This document shows positions 1 to 5,697 of a stretch of DNA of 7,061 nt, in pieces. The notes beneath the pieces were generated by a model. It did not search any database and was not told the origin of the DNA. It saw only the letters and a list, made by a program, of their open reading frames with translations. The translations under genes were made by a program, and so were the position numbers. Position 1 is the first letter of the stretch, and each line of letters begins with the position of its first letter. The stretch covers positions 1-7,061 of the forward strand of contig CAIODE010000029.1 of assembly GCA_903856875.1 (NCBI GenBank), given 5' to 3'. The DNA is from an uncultured Burkholderiales bacterium (GTDB lineage: Bacteria; Pseudomonadota; Gammaproteobacteria; Burkholderiales; Burkholderiaceae_C).

Positions 1-908
1 ACAATTATGGCGCACCTTATGTCACCGTTCACCGTGCTGATTTGCATCGTGTGTTGCTGCACAAAATCATTCGCTCAGGCTTTGCTGAGTTGAGCCTTCA
101 CTCAGAAGTTGATGCAGTGCAAGAGGTGTCTGACGGTGTCCAGTTAATTGGCACAAAACTGCCCCAAAATTTGACCGAATTTTCTAAATCTGCCGCTTTG
201 GTGGGGGCCGACGGTCTTTGGAGTCAAACGCGTCAATTCGTGGTGCCACCCACAGCACCAAGGCTGACAGGCTTGCTAGCCTATCGAGCCCTTGTGCCCA
301 TGCAATCTGTTCCTGAAAAGTTGCGACTGCAAGATGTGAATGTTTGGGTGGGCCCCAGAGTTCATGCAGTCTTGTACCCCGTCAAGGGTGGTGAGTATTT
401 GAATCTGGTGGTGGTGGTCCAAGGGCAGCCCCCAGCCACCTTGGATGACTGGGACCACGCAGCCAACAAACAAGACTTAGAAGCTGCCATGGGACCCATT
501 CACGCAGACCTTCAAGACATGCTGGCAGCAGTGCCTGCTTGGCGGCTTTGGCCACTTTGTGATCGACCACCTTTGCAGGGTCCGCATGAAATGGCGAAAG
601 GGCGTGTCGCTTTATTGGGAGATGCTGCGCATCCCATGCGCCCGTTCTTGGCTCAAGGTGCAGGGATGGCCATTGAGGATGCTGCCGAATTGGCGAGAAG
701 CTGGGCCATGGCAGACTTGCCAGTGGCAGAACGTTGGAAACTGTACGCGCAAGCAAGATGGGCTCGCAACGCTCAAGTGCAACAACGTTCCATTCGCAAT
801 GGTCAGATTTTTCACCTTCAAGGACCTCTGCGATGGGGCCGCAATGTGGCCATGAAACTCATGGGCGAATCCTTGATGGATGTCCCTTGGCTTTATGCCG
901 GTCCCTAA
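1..908 (+). CDS. FAD-dependent monooxygenase, class A (PHBH/UbiH-like), 5'-truncated
   Basis: The gene enters from before the window. The open frame starts with the full codon at base 3, and the TTG at 42 is an internal Leu in a YVTVHRADLH stretch typical of these enzymes, not a start. About 301 residues are present, and families of this type usually have about 380-400, so the N-terminal FAD-binding GxGxxG region is missing only because of the window edge. Seen in the sequence: the DG motif (LVGADGLWSQTR, Asp codon at 210-212) and the GD motif (GRVALLGDAAHPM, Asp codon at 621-623) followed by AQGAGMAIEDA, which contacts the flavin. The C-terminal half resembles the salicylate hydroxylase and 3-hydroxybenzoate 6-hydroxylase group, cytoplasmic NAD(P)H-dependent aromatic hydroxylases. 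The substrate cannot be told from this fragment. It converges on argF with 49 bases between the stop codons and no clear terminator. Confidence 0.9.
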   Translation, partial: NYGAPYVTVHRADLHRVLLHKIIRSGFAELSLHSEVDAVQEVSDGVQLIGTKLPQNLTEFSKSAALVGADGLWSQTRQFVVPPTAPRLTGLLAYRALVPMQSVPEKLRLQDVNVWVGPRVHAVLYPVKGGEYLNLVVVVQGQPPATLDDWDHAANKQDLEAAMGPIHADLQDMLAAVPAWRLWPLCDRPPLQGPHEMAKGRVALLGDAAHPMRPFLAQGAGMAIEDAAELARSWAMADLPVAERWKLYAQARWARNAQVQQRSIRNGQIFHLQGPLRWGRNVAMKLMGESLMDVPWLYAGP

Positions 909-957
909 CTTAGCGTCAGTACCTCGGTGGTGATCTTGGTACGCTTGAAATTCTGAC

Positions 958-1893
958 TCAGATTTTGCCAAGCAACAAAAATTCCATCAATGCCTTTTGC
1001 GCATGCATTCGATTTTCAGCCTCATCCCACACCACAGATTGAGGTCCATCAATGACTTCTGCACTGACTTCTTCACCGCGGTGAGCGGGTAGGCAGTGCA
1101 TGAAAAGCGCATCGGACTTGGCCACTTTCATCATCTCTTCGTCGACGCACCAATCGGCAAAAGCCTTTTTACGGGCTTCGTTTTCTGCTTCGTAGCCCAT
1201 GCTGGTCCAGACATCGGTGGTGACCAAATCAGCGCCTTCACATGCTTGCATGGGGTCTTTGAAAAACTGTGTGCTGGCAGCACTTCGAACGCCGACAACT
1301 GCGGGGTCAACTTCGTAGCCACTGGGCGTGCTGAGGTTGACCTTAAAGCCTAGCAAGTCGGCAGCTTGAAGCCATGTGTTGGCCATGTTGTTGCCATCTC
1401 CTACCCAAGCCACCGTTTTGCCTTGAATAGAGCCACGGTGTTCAATGAAGGTGAAGATGTCTGACAAAATTTGGCAAGGATGAAATTCATTGGTCAGGCC
1501 GTTGATCACGGGTACGCGTGAGTGTTCAGCAAACTTTTGAATCTTGTCTTGCCCGTAAGTTCGAATCATGACCAGATCGACCATGCGACTGATCACTCTG
1601 GCGCTGTCTTCGATGGGCTCTGCACGACCGAGTTGACTGTCGCCAGTGGTTAGGTGCACAACCGAGCCACCCATTTGGTACATGCCCGCTTCAAAACTCA
1701 CACGTGTTCGTGTGGAGGCCTTTTCAAAGATCATGGCCAAGGTGCGGTCTGTGAGTGGCTGGTATTTTTCGTAAGCTTTGAACTTGGCTTTGATGAAAGA
1801 TGCACGCTTGAAGACATGTGCATATTCTTCAGCGCTTAAATCTGTGAATTGCAAGTAATGCCGAATGGGCATGGCAGGTGCATTCGAAATCAT
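958..1893 (-). CDS. argF: Ornithine carbamoyltransferase
   Basis: This enzyme joins carbamoyl phosphate and ornithine to give citrulline, the sixth step of arginine biosynthesis, in the cytoplasm. The 311-residue product has every family signature in order: the carbamoyl-phosphate loop STRTR at residues 60-64, HPCQ at 138-141, the ornithine-binding D227/SMG(230-232) segment, and HCLP at 266-269 near the C terminus. The length is normal for the family (about 305-310). The ATG at 1893 is chosen because a GGAG lies 8 bases upstream and because it overlaps the argD stop as ATGA, the classic arrangement for translational coupling. A second in-frame ATG at 1872 (MPIRHYLQF) would match the N terminus I expect of relatives but has no clear ribosome binding site. 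No argG follows; the next gene is the convergent monooxygenase. Confidence 0.97.
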   Translation of the reverse strand: MISNAPAMPIRHYLQFTDLSAEEYAHVFKRASFIKAKFKAYEKYQPLTDRTLAMIFEKASTRTRVSFEAGMYQMGGSVVHLTTGDSQLGRAEPIEDSARVISRMVDLVMIRTYGQDKIQKFAEHSRVPVINGLTNEFHPCQILSDIFTFIEHRGSIQGKTVAWVGDGNNMANTWLQAADLLGFKVNLSTPSGYEVDPAVVGVRSAASTQFFKDPMQACEGADLVTTDVWTSMGYEAENEARKKAFADWCVDEEMMKVAKSDALFMHCLPAHRGEEVSAEVIDGPQSVVWDEAENRMHAQKALMEFLLLGKI

Positions 1894-3095
1894 GAGGATG
1901 ACTCCGACAGAAATGTGTGGATGAGGGGCAGCAAAATATTCGCCACTTCATCGGCTTCAGCCTGAGTCATGATGAGCGGCGGTACCATGCGAATGACACT
2001 GTCTGCCGTCACACTGATCAGTAAACCAGCGTCAGCTGCGCGGTTTGTGAGTACGCTGCAGGGTTTGTCCAACTCAATGCCAAGCATCAAACCTTGGCCC
2101 CGAATTTCTTTGATGCCTTTGGCGCCCTTCAGTCCCTTTTCAAGACGCTCTTTCAGGTGCGCACCAACCTTGGCTGCATTGTCAAGCAAGCCATCTTTTT
2201 CCATGATGCGAATGGTTTCAACACCGGCGCGCATGGCAAGCGGGTTGCCGCCAAAAGTGGTGCCGTGGTTGCCGGGCTGAAAAATGTTGGCTGCCTTGGG
2301 CCCTGCAACGACGGCTGCAATGGGAACGCCAGAACCCAGTCCCTTTGCCAAGGGCATCACGTCGGCCTTGATGCCAGCCCATTGGTGAGCAAACCATTTG
2401 CCAGTTCTGCCCATGCCGCATTGAACTTCGTCAATCATCATGAGCCAATCTTTTTCATCGCAAAGCGCACGGACATCGCGGAGATAGTCAAGGTGCATGG
2501 GGTTCACGCCCCCTTCGCCTTGAATGGTTTCAAAAAACACAGCCACCACATTGGGATTGTTTTCAGTGGCCTTTTTCAAAGCCGCAATGTCATTCAAGGG
2601 AACCCGCAAGAAGCCCTCAACCAAGGGCCCAAAACCCTGCTGAATTTTGGTGTTGCCTGTGGCACTCAAGGTGGCAATGCTGCGGCCATGAAAAGCCTTT
2701 TCATAAACCACGATGACCGGATTGTCGATGCCCTTGTCATGACCGAACTTTCGAGCTAATTTAATGGCGGCCTCATTGGCCTCTAAACCTGTGCAGCAAA
2801 AAAACACATTCGTCATGCCTGACAACTCCACCAATTTAGCAGCCAATTTTTCTTGGTTGGGCACATGGTAGTAGTTGCAACTGTGAATGATTTTGCTCAG
2901 TTGATCTTGAAGCGCGGACACCAACTCTGGGTGGTTGTGACCTAAGGTGTTCACTGCAATGCCGCCCAATGCGTCCAAATACACCTTGCCATTCACATCC
3001 CAGACTCGGCAGCCCTGACCATGGCTCAAGGCAATAGGCAAGCGGCCATAGGTGTTCATGGTGTGCGGCGAAGTGGCTTCAATGAAAGCGGACAT
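1890..3095 (-). CDS. argD: Acetylornithine aminotransferase (class III, PLP-dependent)
   Basis: It converts N-acetylglutamate semialdehyde and glutamate to N2-acetylornithine and 2-oxoglutarate, the fourth step of arginine synthesis; family members often also act in lysine synthesis as succinyldiaminopimelate aminotransferase. The 401 residues match the usual length (about 390-410). Visible signatures are the phosphate-binding CTGLEANEAA region (residues 101-110), YEKAFHGR (131-138), FFETIQGEGG (187-196), the cofactor-binding Asp in IDEVQ (D222), GMGRTG (227-232), and the Schiff-base Lys in PLAKGLGSG (K251). The ATG at 3095 has GAGGAG 7 bases upstream. It is the first gene of the argD-argF pair and overlaps argF by 4 bases. 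Other class III aminotransferases (GABA, ornithine) are less likely given the argF linkage. Confidence 0.96.
   Translation of the reverse strand: MSAFIEATSPHTMNTYGRLPIALSHGQGCRVWDVNGKVYLDALGGIAVNTLGHNHPELVSALQDQLSKIIHSCNYYHVPNQEKLAAKLVELSGMTNVFFCCTGLEANEAAIKLARKFGHDKGIDNPVIVVYEKAFHGRSIATLSATGNTKIQQGFGPLVEGFLRVPLNDIAALKKATENNPNVVAVFFETIQGEGGVNPMHLDYLRDVRALCDEKDWLMMIDEVQCGMGRTGKWFAHQWAGIKADVMPLAKGLGSGVPIAAVVAGPKAANIFQPGNHGTTFGGNPLAMRAGVETIRIMEKDGLLDNAAKVGAHLKERLEKGLKGAKGIKEIRGQGLMLGIELDKPCSVLTNRAADAGLLISVTADSVIRMVPPLIMTQAEADEVANILLPLIHTFLSESSS
1902..1905 (-). promoter_or_regulatory. Ribosome binding site of argF (inside the argD 3' end)
   Basis: On the minus strand GGAG stands 8 bases before the ATG at 1893 and lies within the last argD codons. 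It favours this start over the ATG at 1872, and together with the 4-base ATGA overlap it suggests that ribosomes finishing argD re-initiate on argF. Confidence 0.6.
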
Positions 3096-3102
3096 GCGGG
3101 AA

Positions 3103-3108
3103 CTCCTC
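3103..3108 (-). promoter_or_regulatory. Strong ribosome binding site of argD
   Basis: GAGGAG on the minus strand, 7 bases before the ATG at 3095, is the best Shine-Dalgarno match in the window. It fixes the argD start and is also one arm of the possible leader structure at 3104-3146. Confidence 0.8.
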
Positions 3109-3146
3109 AGAAAAGAAATCGGCCCAACGAAGAGGGCCGCTGAGAA
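3104..3146 (-). promoter_or_regulatory. Structured argD leader: GC hairpin with U-rich tail that can extend over the SD
   Basis: Read as argD mRNA, the arms CGGCCC (3139-3134) and GGGCCG (3125-3120) pair perfectly around an 8-base loop and are followed by AUUUCUUUU (3119-3111), which resembles a weak intrinsic terminator. The bases directly before the stem, UUCUCAG (3146-3140), can also pair with CUGAGGA (3110-3104), which contains most of the Shine-Dalgarno. The longer fold leaves the U-rich stretch as a 9-base bulge. The pairing is seen in the sequence; a regulatory role is inferred. If transcription starts at about 3143 rather than upstream, the outer helix would be cut. Confidence 0.4.
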
Positions 3147-3165
3147 CAGATTTTAGAGGCAGAAA

Positions 3166-3195
3166 TTAAGCTTCAAGTCTTATATAAGATACAAT
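3166..3195 (+). promoter_or_regulatory. Candidate promoter of the DUF3579 gene
   Basis: TACAAT at 3190-3195 is a good -10 element (5 of 6), with only a weak -35, TTAAGC at 3166-3171, 18 bases upstream. It would start transcription near 3202 and give a leader of about 60 bases. It overlaps the candidate argD promoter on the other strand, so the two directions may compete. Confidence 0.35.
3178..3189. repeat. 12-bp perfect palindrome between argD and the DUF3579 gene
   Basis: TCTTATATAAGA reads the same on both strands. It supplies a TATAAG sequence in both directions and sits between the two divergent genes. It could be an operator for a dimeric regulator or simply AT-rich promoter sequence. 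It does not resemble the ARG box as I know it from E. coli. Confidence 0.45.
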
Positions 3196-3205
3196 TCTTT
3201 TGCAA
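3179..3205 (-). promoter_or_regulatory. Candidate promoter of argD-argF
   Basis: On the minus strand TTGCAA (3205-3200) and TATAAG (3184-3179) are separated by 15 bases, which is short for a sigma-70 promoter. Transcription would start near 3172, leaving a leader of about 77 bases that holds the whole hairpin. An alternative is TTGAAG (3176-3171) with TAAAAT (3155-3150), also 15 bases apart, starting near 3143. I cannot choose between them by eye. Confidence 0.3.
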
Positions 3206-3261
3206 TGCAGCATTTAGGCGATCCCTGATGCCTGCCCATGAATTTTCACAACCTCTGATCG

Positions 3262-3576
3262 ATGGTTTCAAACAACGCCAAAGAAGTTCTGATTCAAGGA
3301 ATTACCTTGGATGGCCGCACATTCCGCCCCAGTGACTGGGCTGAACGCTTGGCTGGCGTGATGGGGCAATTTAGACCAGGCGGTGCAACGCCAGGAAGCC
3401 ACCTCAGCTATTCGCCTTGGTGTATTCCGCAAACCTTAGGCAACATCAAGTGCGTGGTGGTTCATACAGATTTGCGTGGCTACGAGCCCATGGCGTGGGA
3501 TTTCATCATGAATTTTGCCAAAGACAACAACCTGCAAGTCTCCGAAGCTTGCTTGCTGCCAGACCCTCCCAAATAG
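3262..3576 (+). CDS. DUF3579 family protein, small conserved betaproteobacterial protein
   Basis: The 104-residue product matches my memory of the DUF3579 family, small cytoplasmic proteins of unknown function found mainly in betaproteobacteria. Family-like stretches are LIQGIT (10-15), FRPSDWAERL (21-30), QFRPGG (36-41), PMAWDF (76-81) and the C-terminal EACLLPDPPK (95-104). Cysteines are at 54, 64 and 97. There is no signal peptide, membrane segment or catalytic motif I recognise. The ATG at 3262 is the only sensible start because an in-frame TGA lies at 3256-3258 and conserved sequence begins about nine codons in; no clear Shine-Dalgarno precedes it. The gene is divergent from argD and convergent with rpsT, sharing a terminator with the latter. 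Its position next to argD recurs in related genomes as I remember them, but no function follows from that. Confidence 0.85.
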   Translation: MVSNNAKEVLIQGITLDGRTFRPSDWAERLAGVMGQFRPGGATPGSHLSYSPWCIPQTLGNIKCVVVHTDLRGYEPMAWDFIMNFAKDNNLQVSEACLLPDPPK

Positions 3577-3601
3577 AAATTGTCTTTAGAAAGACGCCCA
3601 C

Positions 3602-3639
3602 AAAAAAGCCGTCCTAAGACGGCTTCTTGCTTTTTCTTT
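3602..3639. terminator. Bidirectional intrinsic terminator between the DUF3579 gene and rpsT
   Basis: AAGCCGTC (3606-3613) and GACGGCTT (3618-3625) form a perfect 8-bp stem with a 4-base loop. On + it is followed by a T-rich run (3631-3639, TTTTTCTTT). On - the stem runs into TTTT from the A run at 3602-3605, plus two T in the stem, making six in a row. It lies between two converging genes, so it can end both transcripts; the minus-strand tail is the cleaner one. Confidence 0.88.
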
Positions 3640-3652
3640 GCTGACAGCGCAC

Positions 3653-3685
3653 CCGTTTCAAACGGCGGCAACCCTGATGGGTGCC
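3653..3685. repeat. Two inverted repeats in the rpsT 3' untranslated region
   Basis: CCGTTT-C-AAACGG (3653-3665) is a 6-bp inverted repeat with a one-base centre. GGC-A-ACCC (3667-3674) and GGGTGCC (3679-3685) form a 7-bp stem with one bulged base and a 4-base loop. Neither has a T tract next to it, so they are not terminators themselves. They may stabilise the rpsT mRNA end ahead of the terminator at 3602-3639, which is inference. Confidence 0.45.
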
Positions 3686-3692
3686 GGGCTGA

Positions 3693-3706
3693 TGATCAAT
3701 TGATCA
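3693..3706. repeat. 14-bp perfect palindrome overlapping the rpsT stop codon
   Basis: TGATCAATTGATCA is fully self-complementary and its last three bases (3704-3706) are the rpsT stop on the minus strand. Roughly one 14-bp palindrome every 16 kb is expected by chance, so one here may mean nothing. Confidence 0.5.
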
Positions 3707-4000
3707 GGCGAGGGCCAAGGCTTTCACCTTGGTTGACAAGCGGCTCTTATCGCGAGCTGCTTTGTTCTTGTGGAAGATGCCTTTGTCGGCAACGGTGTCC
3801 ACAACCGCTTGCATTTTGGCAAACAGTTCGCTTGCTTTGGTTTTGTCACCAGCCAGAACAGCTTTTTCAACGTTCTTCACGGCGGTGCGGTATTTGGATC
3901 GCAGGGATGTGTTCGCTGCGTTCAGTTTCACGTCTTGACGTGCGCGTTTCCGGCCTGATGCCAGGCGGGGGTTCTTTTTCTTGGGTTTAGTAGAAGCCAT
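3704..4000 (-). CDS. rpsT: 30S ribosomal protein S20
   Basis: S20 binds 16S rRNA early in small-subunit assembly. The 98-residue, Lys/Arg/Ala-rich product has the expected N terminus [19 protein letters not shown], the [17 protein letters not shown] helix region (residues 26-42) and the C-terminal [18 protein letters not shown] (71-88). It is about ten residues longer than E. coli S20, mainly at the N terminus, as I expect in betaproteobacteria. The frame stays open upstream to an ATG at 4096, but the ATG at 4000 is right: the family N terminus begins there, AGGA lies 9 bases upstream, and a good -10 element falls inside the would-be extension. The gene stands alone, divergent from murJ, with its own promoter and terminator. 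Confidence 0.97.
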   Translation of the reverse strand: MASTKPKKKNPRLASGRKRARQDVKLNAANTSLRSKYRTAVKNVEKAVLAGDKTKASELFAKMQAVVDTVADKGIFHKNKAARDKSRLSTKVKALALA

Positions 4001-4009
4001 TAAGTTATA

Positions 4010-4013
4010 TCCT
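4010..4013 (-). promoter_or_regulatory. Ribosome binding site of rpsT
   Basis: AGGA on the minus strand ends 9 bases before the ATG at 4000 and helps to reject the longer reading frame from 4096. Confidence 0.6.
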
Positions 4014-4046
4014 AGTTGTCTGAGGATGTTGTCAGCAAAGCCAACT

Positions 4047-4076
4047 ATTGTATCAGCCAAAACACTGCTTCGTCGA
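4047..4076 (-). promoter_or_regulatory. Candidate promoter of rpsT
   Basis: On the minus strand TCGACG (4076-4071, 4 of 6) and TACAAT (4052-4047, 5 of 6) are 18 bases apart, giving a start near 4040 and a leader of about 40 bases, reasonable for a ribosomal protein gene. Its -35 element lies five bases from that of the divergent murJ promoter candidate. Confidence 0.5.
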
Positions 4077-4081
4077 GGGGC

Positions 4082-4111
4082 CTGACAAGTCTCCAATTCA
4101 GTCGCTACACT
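4082..4111 (+). promoter_or_regulatory. Candidate promoter of murJ, predicted start at the GTG codon
   Basis: CTGACA (4082-4087, 5 of 6 to the -35 consensus) and TACACT (4106-4111, 4 of 6 to the -10) are 18 bases apart. Counting seven bases from the -10 places transcription start at about 4118, the first base of the murJ GTG. No Shine-Dalgarno is visible before that codon. Confidence 0.45.
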
Positions 4112-4117
4112 CTCTTT

Positions 4118-5683
4118 GTGAGCCTCCTTAAATCTGCATCCACCGTCTCCTTATGGACTCTGGCATCCCGCATCACGGGTTTGGTCAGGGAATTGCTCAT
4201 TGCCTCAGCATTTGGGGCCAGCGCACTCACAGATGCCTTTAATGTCGCCTTTCGTATTCCAAATTTGTTTCGCCGACTCTTTGCAGAGGGTGCTTTCAGT
4301 CAAGCATTTGTCCCTGTTTTAGCGGCCAGCAAAGCGCAAAATGGAGAAGAAGCCACGAAAAAGTCGGTAGATCATGTGGCCACGCTTTTGGCTTGGTCAC
4401 TGTTGTTTTTGAGTTTTGCGGGCGTTTTGGCTGCGCCTTTCTTGGTCTGGGCCATGGCCAGCGGTCTGCAGCAACAGCCCGAATCGCATGAGGCTGCTGT
4501 TCACATGACGCGGTGGATGTTCCCCTACATTGCCTTCATGTCGATGGTGGCTTTGTCCGCTGGCATATTGAATACGTGGAAAAAATTTGCAGTCCCTGCT
4601 GCAACCCCCGTGTTGTTGAATTTGGCCATGATTGGTGCTGCTTGGCTGCTGGCACCTTGGTTCAAGTCAAAAGGCATACAGGCCATCTATGCCTTGCCCG
4701 TTGGCGTCATGTTGGGCGGCTTGATGCAATTGGCCATCCAAATTCCTGCGCTTTCAAAAATCGGTTTGTTGCCTCGGATTGGCTTGACATGGTCTGCTCT
4801 TCGAGGGGCCGCTTCAGATCCTGCTTCTCGTCAAATTGCTGCTTTAATGGTGCCTGCTTTGCTCGGCGTAGGTGTGGCTCAAATATCACTGCTCATCAAT
4901 ACGCAAATTGCATCGCACTTGGCGCCCGGTAGCGTCAGTTGGCTGACCTATGCAGACCGCTTGATGGAGTTCCCAACCGCCATTCTCGGTGTCGCCCTTG
5001 GTGCCGTGCTCATGCCTCAGCTGGCAGCAGCTCGCGCGAAGGGCGATCAAGATGAGTACGCTGCCATGCTAGATTGGGGCTTGCGTTTGGTGCTGCTGTT
5101 GGTCTCACCTTGTGCTGCTGCCTTGCTGGTTTTTTCTCAACCTTTGGTGTCCGTGCTTTATCACTATGGTGCCTTCACGGACCGTGATGTTCAGCAAACC
5201 ACGCTGGCTCTGACTGGTTATGGCGTGGGCTTGTTGGGACTTGTTGCCATCAAGGTCTTGGCACCTGGTTACTACGCAAGTCAGGATATCAAAACACCCG
5301 TGAAAATTGCCGTCATTGTGTTGTGTTTCACGCAAGTGATGAATGCTTTTTTGGTGCCTTACTTGGCCCATGCGGGCCTGGCTTTGTCCATTGGCTTAGG
5401 TGCGTTATTGAATGCGGCTTGGTTATTGTTCGGATTGATGCGCAAAGGCACTTACAAGCCTTCGCCAGGATGGCGCGTATTTGGCGCACGCGTTCTTTTT
5501 GCCAGCTTGTTATTGACTGGGTTTCTAGCTTGGGCAAGCTTCTCATTCGATTGGTTATCAATGAGGCAACAGGTATGGGGTAGATTGGGCACCATGGCTT
5601 TGGTGTTGATCGGCGCAGCTTTGTTGTATTTTGCTTGTTTGCGCCTGACAGGGTTGCGCTTGCAATCTTTTGTGCGCCGTTAA
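4118..5683 (+). CDS. murJ: Lipid II flippase MurJ (MviN)
   Basis: MurJ moves the peptidoglycan precursor lipid II across the inner membrane; it belongs to the MOP superfamily and usually has 14 membrane helices. The 521-residue product is of normal length and hydrophobic throughout. Counted from the GTG at 4118, R18, R24, D39 and R52 fall exactly at the numbers of the functionally important E. coli residues. The Arg of YADRLMEFP is R281, corresponding to E. coli R270 after small insertions. [15 protein letters not shown] (52-66) and the [15 protein letters not shown] stretch are also family hallmarks. This numbering is strong support for the GTG start; the frame is open further upstream to 4016, but that part overlaps the rpsT promoter and is not MurJ-like. 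There is no visible Shine-Dalgarno. The SirB1-family gene follows after 14 bases. Confidence 0.96.
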   Translation: MSLLKSASTVSLWTLASRITGLVRELLIASAFGASALTDAFNVAFRIPNLFRRLFAEGAFSQAFVPVLAASKAQNGEEATKKSVDHVATLLAWSLLFLSFAGVLAAPFLVWAMASGLQQQPESHEAAVHMTRWMFPYIAFMSMVALSAGILNTWKKFAVPAATPVLLNLAMIGAAWLLAPWFKSKGIQAIYALPVGVMLGGLMQLAIQIPALSKIGLLPRIGLTWSALRGAASDPASRQIAALMVPALLGVGVAQISLLINTQIASHLAPGSVSWLTYADRLMEFPTAILGVALGAVLMPQLAAARAKGDQDEYAAMLDWGLRLVLLLVSPCAAALLVFSQPLVSVLYHYGAFTDRDVQQTTLALTGYGVGLLGLVAIKVLAPGYYASQDIKTPVKIAVIVLCFTQVMNAFLVPYLAHAGLALSIGLGALLNAAWLLFGLMRKGTYKPSPGWRVFGARVLFASLLLTGFLAWASFSFDWLSMRQQVWGRLGTMALVLIGAALLYFACLRLTGLRLQSFVRR

Positions 5684-5697
5684 CAGGCGTCAGACGA

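Noticed and set aside
382..971. Two minus-strand open frames of 119 and 124 codons opposite the monooxygenase
   Set aside because: They overlap a coding strand with clear DG and GD motifs and resemble no family known to me.
2094..2759. 221-codon open frame on + opposite argD
   Set aside because: It is the complementary-strand shadow of a clear argD; its product has no recognisable domain and a biased composition.
2782..2810. ArgD phosphate-loop variant (CCTGLEANE where NSGxEANE is more usual)
   Set aside because: I recall similar forms in related Comamonadaceae and all other catalytic residues are intact, so it is probably a lineage variant and not a defect.
4001..4096. N-terminal extension of rpsT from an ATG at 4096
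   Set aside because: The family N terminus [11 protein letters not shown] begins at 4000 with its own AGGA, and the extension contains the likely rpsT -10 element and is not S20-like.
4016..4117. 34-residue N-terminal extension of murJ from an ATG at 4016
   Set aside because: Residue numbering matches E. coli MurJ exactly from the GTG at 4118, and the extra part overlaps the rpsT promoter and leader.
5635..5697. Extension of the SirB1-family gene from a TTG at 5635
   Set aside because: It lies within the last murJ codons in another frame and adds sequence unlike the family; the ATG at 5698 fits.
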